DNA of 40,115 nucleotides from Caballeronia calidae (GTDB lineage: Bacteria > Pseudomonadota > Gammaproteobacteria > Burkholderiales > Burkholderiaceae), in contig NZ_FCOX02000064.1 of the NCBI RefSeq assembly GCF_900044055.2, positions 1 through 40,115 of the forward strand. Direction: 5' to 3'. Within the stretch, counting starts at the first letter, position 1. Each line of letters starts with the position of its first letter. Positions 35,627-40,115 of the stretch are shown here, piece by piece. A model generated the notes under the pieces. The model searched no databases. It saw only the letters and a program-made list of their open reading frames with translations, and was not told where the DNA came from. Both the position numbers and the translations under genes were made by a program.

Positions 35627-36504
35627 GCGACTTGGTCCTTCGGGAGATTGAGCAGATATTGACCGTAGGCGTTCTTCGACAACGGCTTTGCGAGCGCGAG
35701 CAGTTGCTCCTCCTCGATCCACCGCTTGCGATACGCGATCTCCTCCGGACACGCTACCACGAGGCCCTGACGCTTCTGCAACGTAGCGATGAACGTCGCC
35801 GCCTCGATCAGCGAATCGTGGGTGCCCGTATCGAGCCACGCATAGCCGCGCCCCATGATCTCGACGTCGAGCTTCTTCTGTTCGAGATAACGCGAGTTGA
35901 CGTCGGTGATTTCGAGCTCGCCGCGCGCGGACGGCTTGATGTCCGCGGCGATGTCGCACACCCGGTTGTCGTAGAAATAGAGGCCCGTCACTGCATAGTT
36001 TGAGCGCGGCTTCGCGGGCTTCTCTTCGATCGACAATGCGCGGAACTGCTGGTCGAACTCGACCACGCCATAGCGCTCCGGATCGTGCACGTGATAAGCG
36101 AAGACCGTGGCGCCGTCGATTCGCTTGTTGGCGCCCTCGAGCTGCTTCGCGAGATCGTGGCCATAGAATATGTTGTCGCCGAGAATCAGCGCCGACGGAT
36201 CATTGCCGACGAACTCGCGCCCGATGATGAACGCCTGCGCGAGCCCGTCCGGAGACGGCTGCACCGCGTACTGGATGTTCATGCCCCACTGGCTGCCGTC
36301 GCCGAGCATCGACTCGAAGCGCGGCGTGTCCTGCGGCGTCGAGATGACGAGCACGTCACGAATGCCCGCGATCATCAGCGTCGACAGCGGGTAGTAGATC
36401 ATCGGCTTGTCGTAGACGGGCAGCAGTTGCTTCGACACCGCATGCGTGATCGGATAAAGCCGCGTGCCCGAGCCGCCGGCCAGAATAATGCCTTTGCGCG
36501 CCAT
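35611..36504 (-). CDS. rmlA: Glucose-1-phosphate thymidylyltransferase
   Basis: A 297-residue nucleotidyltransferase that makes dTDP-glucose. It starts MARKGIILAGGSGTRLYPIT at the ATG 36502-36504, with AAGGGG upstream; the longer frame is not used. Other motifs: VYDKPMIYYPLSTLMIAGIR, ALILGDNIFYGHDL, and the EITDVNSRYLE and GYAWLDTGTHDSL segments typical of RmlA. It lies 10 bases after the rmlB stop. The length is normal and the gene looks intact. Confidence 0.97.
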   Translation of the reverse strand: MARKGIILAGGSGTRLYPITHAVSKQLLPVYDKPMIYYPLSTLMIAGIRDVLVISTPQDTPRFESMLGDGSQWGMNIQYAVQPSPDGLAQAFIIGREFVGNDPSALILGDNIFYGHDLAKQLEGANKRIDGATVFAYHVHDPERYGVVEFDQQFRALSIEEKPAKPRSNYAVTGLYFYDNRVCDIAADIKPSARGELEITDVNSRYLEQKKLDVEIMGRGYAWLDTGTHDSLIEAATFIATLQKRQGLVVACPEEIAYRKRWIEEEQLLALAKPLSKNAYGQYLLNLPKDQVAWPSK

Positions 36505-36514
36505 GCTCAGCCCC

Positions 36515-37576
36515 TTACGCGCGCTGCGCGTAGTTCGTCTCGACCCATTTCCGGTATTCGCCGGAAGCCACTTCGTCCGCCCACGCCTGGTTGTCCAGAT
36601 ACCACTGAACCGTCTTCCCGAGACCGGTCTCGAACGTTTCCGCGGGCTTCCAGCCGAGCTCGCGCTCGAGCTTTCTCGCATCGATCGCGTAGCGGCGATC
36701 GTGGCCCGGACGGTCCTTCACATAGGTGATCTGATCGCGATAGGAACCGCTCGACTTCGGCTTGGCGCGGTCCAGCAGATCGCACAGCGTGTGCACGACT
36801 TCGAGGTTCTTCTTCTCATTCCAGCCGCCTACGTTGTAAGTCTCGCCAGGCGTGCCGCGCGCGAGCACCTCGCGGATCGCGGAGCAGTGGTCGCCCACGT
36901 ACAGCCAGTCGCGCACGTTCTGGCCGTCGCCGTACACCGGCAACGGCTTGCCGGCGAGCGCGTTCGCGATCATCAGCGGAATCAGCTTTTCGGGGAACTG
37001 GTACGGCCCGTAGTTGTTCGAGCAGTTGGTGGTCAGTACAGGCAGGCCGTACGTGTGGTGATACGCCCGCACCAAATGATCCGAGCCGGCCTTGGTCGCC
37101 GAGTACGGACTGTTCGGCGCGTAGGGCGTGGTTTCGGAGAATTGTGGATCGGTGGCGGACAGCGAGCCGAATACTTCGTCCGTCGAGACGTGCAGGAAGC
37201 GGAACGCCTGCTTCTCGTCTTCGGGCAGCTTGCTCCAGTACATGCGCGCGGCTTCGAGCAGCGTGAAGGTGCCGACCACGTTCGTCTGCACGAAATCGGC
37301 CGGGCCGTGGATCGAACGATCGACATGGCTCTCGGCGGCGAAATGCAGGATGGCGCGCGGCTTGTATTTTGCGAGCAGTGCATCCATGGCGACGCGATCG
37401 CAAATGTCGGCGCGATCGAACACGTGGCGGGCGTCGTCCTTGAGCGACTTGAGCGTTCCCAAATTGCCCGCATACGTCAGTTTGTCGACGTTCAGAACGG
37501 GTTCATCCGAGCCTTTGAGCCAATCCAGAACAAAATTGGCGCCGATAAAACCGGCGCCGCCCGTCACGAGAATCAT
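36515..37576 (-). CDS. rmlB: dTDP-glucose 4,6-dehydratase
   Basis: A 353-residue extended SDR enzyme, first gene of the O-antigen transcript. The start MILVTGGAGFIGANFVLDWL has the GxxGxxG motif. It also has HFAAESHVDRSIHGP, VSTDEVFGSL, the Tyr/Lys pair in YSATKAGSDHLVRAY, and NNYGPYQFPEKLIPLMI. It converts dTDP-glucose to dTDP-4-keto-6-deoxyglucose. An AGAGGG lies about 7 bases before the ATG. Upstream is a 354-base divergent region with a hairpin and a -10 box. Confidence 0.97.
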   Translation of the reverse strand: MILVTGGAGFIGANFVLDWLKGSDEPVLNVDKLTYAGNLGTLKSLKDDARHVFDRADICDRVAMDALLAKYKPRAILHFAAESHVDRSIHGPADFVQTNVVGTFTLLEAARMYWSKLPEDEKQAFRFLHVSTDEVFGSLSATDPQFSETTPYAPNSPYSATKAGSDHLVRAYHHTYGLPVLTTNCSNNYGPYQFPEKLIPLMIANALAGKPLPVYGDGQNVRDWLYVGDHCSAIREVLARGTPGETYNVGGWNEKKNLEVVHTLCDLLDRAKPKSSGSYRDQITYVKDRPGHDRRYAIDARKLERELGWKPAETFETGLGKTVQWYLDNQAWADEVASGEYRKWVETNYAQRA

Positions 37577-37930
37577 GAATAGCCCTCTGTGTTGCCTTGA
37601 GGCAGATTGCCGCCCCGAACGCGTATTGAACCGAGAAAATTTGCGCGACCGTGCTTTTATTCTGGAAGCTGGCCGGAAACTATGACCGAAACCACCCCAA
37701 TTTCTCGTGGTTCGGTCAACCGTTAATTATAAGCCCAGGCCATGCAAAAACTACACGCATAACAACTTGATACAGCTAGCGATTTATGGTTGCACCACGT
37801 TGCAATGTGTAACTGTCAGCCTTTATTCAACATTTTGTCTGAGCAGACAGCAATTCACCGCCTGTTTCATAATGCCCCCATATTCTATGTCCGAGTCGCA
37901 TTCGCGGCTTCTCAACGCCATTTTCTTTCG
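37577..37930. promoter_or_regulatory. Divergent regulatory region between rmlB and apaH
   Basis: No gene. On the minus strand, a TATAAT (complement of 37726-37731) is a good -10 for the rml transcript, giving a leader of about 145 bases; a -35 is not clear. In that leader GACCGAAACCAC and GTGGTTCGGTC (37684-37695 with 37707-37717) form an 11-pair stem with one bulged A and an 11-base loop. On the plus strand toward apaH, a CATAAT (37868-37873) is a weak -10, and TGTCTG-AG-CAGACA (37836-37849) is a perfect dyad, a possible operator. The sequence is clearly less GC-rich than the genes. Confidence 0.45.
37684..37717 (-). promoter_or_regulatory. Leader hairpin upstream of rmlB
   Basis: Nearly perfect inverted repeat with arms GACCGAAACCAC and GTGGTTCGGTC and an 11-base loop; no T-run follows on the rmlB side, so it is not a classic intrinsic terminator. 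It lies about 108 bases upstream of the rmlB start and downstream of the candidate -10, so it would be transcribed. It may be an operator, a stabilising leader structure or part of an anti-termination system; none of these can be chosen from sequence alone. Confidence 0.5.
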
Positions 37931-38794
37931 ATGACCGACGCCCCGACCTCCAGCATCGACACCCCCTTCGCCCCGCTCGTCTTCGGCGATCTCCAGGGTT
38001 GCTGCGACCCGTTCCATCGTCTTCTGAAAAAAGCCGCGCCCGAACCCGGCACGCCGCTCTGGTTCGCGGGCGATCTGATCAACCGCGGGCCAAAGTCGCT
38101 GCAGACGCTTCGCGAAGTGATCGCGCTCGGCTCGCGCGCGACAGTCGTGCTCGGCAATCACGATCTGAATCTGCTCTCGGTCGCGGCTGGCCTGCGCAAG
38201 CCGAAGAAGGGCGACACGCTCGATGAAATCCTCGACGCGCCCGACGCCGCCGATCTCATCGAATGGGTGCGGCACAAACCGGTCGCACATTTCGAGAACA
38301 ACGTGCTGATGGTCCACGCGGGCGTGCTCCCGCAATGGGACGCCACGATGACGATGGAGCTCGCGCACGAACTCGAGCAGGCGTTGCGCGCGCCGAACTG
38401 GAAGGAAACGCTGGCGAATCTGTACGGCAACGAGCCGCATCGATGGGAAGACAGCCTCACGGGCATCGATCGCCTGCGCGTGATCTACAACGCGTTGACG
38501 CGCATCCGTTTCTGCACGTCCGAAGGCGCGATGGAGTTCGCCAACAACGGCGGCCCCAAGGCCGCCCCGCCCGGCTATATGCCGTGGTTCGACGTGCCGG
38601 GGCGCCGCACCCAGAACGTCACGATCGTGTTCGGTCACTGGGCTGCGCTCGGCCTGACGATCCGCGACGACGTGCTGTGCCTCGATTCAGGCTGCGTGTG
38701 GGGCAACAAGCTGTCGGCCGTGCGCATGACGGCCGATCCCGCGCAGCGTGTGGTCACGCAGGTGAGTTGCTCGGTCAATCACCCCGGCACTTAG
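37931..38794 (+). CDS. apaH: Symmetrical diadenosine tetraphosphatase
   Basis: A 287-residue metallophosphatase that hydrolyses Ap4A to two ADP. The chosen start ATG 37931 gives MTDAPTSSIDTPFAPLVFGD; the frame is open upstream but lacks family resemblance. Motifs: VFGDLQGCCDPF (metal site 1, usual GDxxGC), FAGDLINRGPKSL (GDxxxRG), VVLGNHDLNLL (GNHD) and LMVHAGVLPQWD (HAG), as in PPP-type phosphatases; C-terminal TIVFGHWAALGL and LDSGCVWGNKLSAV also fit ApaH. In Burkholderia apaH lies beside the O-antigen cluster, so its place here is expected. No strong ribosome binding site is seen. Confidence 0.95.
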   Translation: MTDAPTSSIDTPFAPLVFGDLQGCCDPFHRLLKKAAPEPGTPLWFAGDLINRGPKSLQTLREVIALGSRATVVLGNHDLNLLSVAAGLRKPKKGDTLDEILDAPDAADLIEWVRHKPVAHFENNVLMVHAGVLPQWDATMTMELAHELEQALRAPNWKETLANLYGNEPHRWEDSLTGIDRLRVIYNALTRIRFCTSEGAMEFANNGGPKAAPPGYMPWFDVPGRRTQNVTIVFGHWAALGLTIRDDVLCLDSGCVWGNKLSAVRMTADPAQRVVTQVSCSVNHPGT

Positions 38795-38800
38795 AGGCCG

Positions 38801-38824
38801 GAGCTTGTCGAAGCCCACAAGCTC
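38801..38824 (+). terminator. Hairpin after apaH, possible terminator or edge of the IscB element
   Basis: GAGCTTGT and ACAAGCTC form a perfect 8-pair stem with an 8-base loop, starting 6 bases after the apaH stop. No T-run follows, so it may be a weak terminator or an RNA-stabilising end. It also lies where the left flank of the IscB element is expected. Confidence 0.4.
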
Positions 38825-38840
38825 GAGGTTGACCAGACCT

Positions 38841-39090
38841 AGCGCTGGCAGGCGCTACGTTGTGCAGAGACAGCAGACCCACCGTTGAATGCTTCCTCAG
38901 TTCGACGCTCTGGAAGTCGCAGCAGCAGACAAGCCCCGGGTAGGCACGAAACGGGCTGCGACGGAAGCGAAGGCTGCTTCGCCTGCTGCACAACATGGTC
39001 GAGGGGAGCCATACCGGAAGGTACGCGTTACAAGGCCCGTAAGGGCAACCGCGATGGGCGGATTCCGGCAGCAATAACTATTGGAGTCGT
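38841..39090 (+). ncRNA. HEARO / omega-RNA (guide RNA of the IscB system)
   Basis: This stretch directly precedes iscB on the same strand and folds by eye into a multi-helix RNA. A closing stem pairs GTTGTGCAG (38859-38867) with CTGCACAAC (38986-38994). Inside are CTTCC/GGAAG (38892-38896 with 38912-38916), GTCGCAGC/GCTGCGAC (38916-38923 with 38955-38962) and GCGAAG-GCTG-CTTCGC (38967-38982). Outside are TACC-GGAA-GGTA (39012-39023) and GCCC-GTAA-GGGC (39035-39046), both with GNRA loops. A small stem AGCGC/GCGCT (38841-38856) lies 5' of the closing stem, where known IscB RNAs have a guide-adjacent hairpin. Known biology: such RNAs carry a guide at their 5' end, read from DNA flanking the element, and direct IscB to cut DNA. 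The exact 5' end and guide here are uncertain. Confidence 0.8.
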
Positions 39091-39091
39091 T

Positions 39092-40115
39092 GTGGCTGTT
39101 TTTGTACTGGACCGAAAAGGCCGGGCGTTGATGCCTTGCAGTGAGAAACGCACGAGGCTGTTGCTCGCCCGGGGTCGCGCACGTGTGCATCGCGTGGTGC
39201 CGTTTGTGATCCGGCTCACGGACCGCGACGCCGCCTCCAGCCAGCTTCAGCCGTTGCGCCTCAAGATCGACCCCGGCAGCAAGACCAGCGGGCTCGCCAT
39301 CGTGCGCGACACTGAAGCGCTCGACACGGCAAGCGGCGAGCTTGGCCGCGGCGCGGCCGCGCTTAGCCTTTTTGAACTGGTTCACCGCGGTCGGCAAATA
39401 AGTGAGGCGCTGACTGCGCGCGGAGCCATTCGTCGCCGGCGACGCGGCAACCTGCACTACCGTGCACCGCGCTTCTTGAACCGCACCCGGTCTTCGGACT
39501 GGCTTGCACCCTCGTTGCAGACCGGGTCGATACCACGATGGCGTGGGTACGACGTATTAGGCACAGGGCACCTGTAACGGCGCTCTCCAGCGAGCTAGTG
39601 CGTTTCGATACGCAACTGATCGAAAACCCGGAAGTCAGGAGCATTGGCTATCAGCAGGGCACGCTGGCGGGCTACGAAATCCGCGAATAACTACTGGAAA
39701 AGTGGGGTCGGCGTTGTGCCTACTGCGACGCGAAAGACACGCCGTTGCAGATAGAGCACATCGTGGCTCGGGCGCGTGGCGGCACCCATCGTGTGTCCAA
39801 TCTTGCGCTGGCCTGCGAGCCCTGCAACCGAGCAAAGGGCGCGCTGCCTGTCGATGTGTTTCTGGCAAAGCGGCCAACGCGGCTGGCGGGCATTTTGGCT
39901 CAAGCAAAGCGTCCGCTGAAGGATGCAGCAGCGGTGAACGCCACCCGCTGGGCGTTGACCAACGCGCTGAAAGCGACCGGTCTGCCCGTGGAGCTTGCCT
40001 CAGGCGGGCGCACCAAATTCAACCGGATGGCGCTCGGTGTACCGAAAACACATGCCCTCGATGCCGCCTGTGTGGGCGCACTGTCTGCCGTAACAGACTG
40101 GGAGAAACCGACCCT
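39092..40115 (+). pseudogene. iscB: IscB RNA-guided nuclease gene, frameshifted and with internal stop (runs off window)
   Basis: A GTG at 39092 with GGAG at 39083-39086 starts VAVFVLDRKGRALMPCSEKR, the PLMP domain (here ALMP). RuvC-I is LRLKIDPGSKTSGLAIV (Asp60), and the Arg-rich bridge helix is AIRRRRRGNLHYRAPRF. After LAPSLQ the frame shifts: one C seems lost at 39520/39521, since a CAC codon there would restore LQHRVDTTMAWV. The next frame continues VTALSSELVRFDTQLIENPE, hits TAA at 39688-39690 in REYLLEKW, then has the HNH domain (CAYCDAKDTPLQIEHIVARA, then LACEPCNRAKGA) and GVPKTHALDAACVG with RuvC-III residues. The catalytic residues survive in sequence, but no full protein can be made. 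No tnpA is in the window; the 3' end is beyond it. Confidence 0.88.

Noticed and set aside
35627..35959. Upstream extension of rmlC
   Set aside because: Overlaps rmlA out of frame; RmlC proteins start at the MAIQVTATA-type N-terminus with normal length of about 183 residues.
38885..39091. Protein-coding reading of the region before iscB
   Set aside because: The open frame continues upstream, but IscB proteins begin at the VAVFVLD segment and the upstream DNA folds as the guide RNA.
1..40115. CRISPR array or tRNA genes
   Set aside because: No regularly spaced direct repeats and no tRNA-like cloverleaf were noticed on either strand; the IscB locus is not associated with an array.

Overview
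The window looks like a chromosomal segment from a member of the Burkholderiaceae (Burkholderia sensu lato; Burkholderia, Paraburkholderia and Caballeronia cannot be separated by eye). It is GC-rich with strongly GC-biased third codon positions. It carries a large rhamnose-containing, ABC-transporter-type O-antigen cluster next to apaH, an arrangement known from Burkholderia. I had no search tools, so family calls rest on motifs and recognisable protein sequence.

Layout. (1) 1-7134 is a decayed mobile region. It holds the N-terminal part of an IS1182-type transposase that cuts into a ParB-like gene, a gene-poor stretch with an unusual palindromic repeat family, a tyrosine recombinase with a Fis-like tail, a broken vapC toxin gene and other coding debris. 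(2) 7135-15814, plus strand: a broken polytopic membrane-protein gene, then a tightly packed operon. The operon encodes a membrane-anchored GT2, an FAD oxidoreductase, a Rossmann-fold protein, a TIM-barrel isomerase/epimerase, an EmrE/ArnE-like small transporter, a second GT2 and a large polytopic protein. Together these look like a set that makes, flips and transfers a lipid-linked sugar. (3) 15931-37576, minus strand: rmlB-rmlA-rmlC-rmlD lead a long cluster read right to left. It continues with a rhamnosyltransferase-like GT2, a two-domain GT2, a HAD-type protein, a GT4 with three N-terminal repeats, a GalE-like epimerase, wzm, wzt with a C-terminal sugar-binding domain, a 1157-residue methyltransferase/kinase-like/coiled-coil/GT4 fusion, a GT4, an acyltransferase and two proteins of unknown function. 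(4) 37577-37930 is a divergent regulatory region between rmlB and apaH. (5) 37931-38794 is apaH. (6) 38795 to the right edge is an IscB (OMEGA-type, IS200/IS605-associated) locus. A highly structured non-coding RNA of the HEARO/omega-RNA type lies just upstream of an iscB gene broken by a one-base deletion and an in-frame stop.

How the parts work together. RmlABCD supply dTDP-L-rhamnose. The GT2 and GT4 enzymes build the chain on undecaprenyl diphosphate in the cytoplasm. The methyltransferase/kinase-like protein probably caps the non-reducing end, and the Wzt C-terminal domain probably recognises that cap for export through Wzm. The acyltransferase and the plus-strand operon probably decorate the product in the membrane or periplasm.

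Most notable signals: the IscB locus, whose RNA looks intact although its nuclease gene is broken; the capping enzyme fused to a glycosyltransferase; the uncommon sugar operon; and the palindromic repeats beside the ParB-like remnant.
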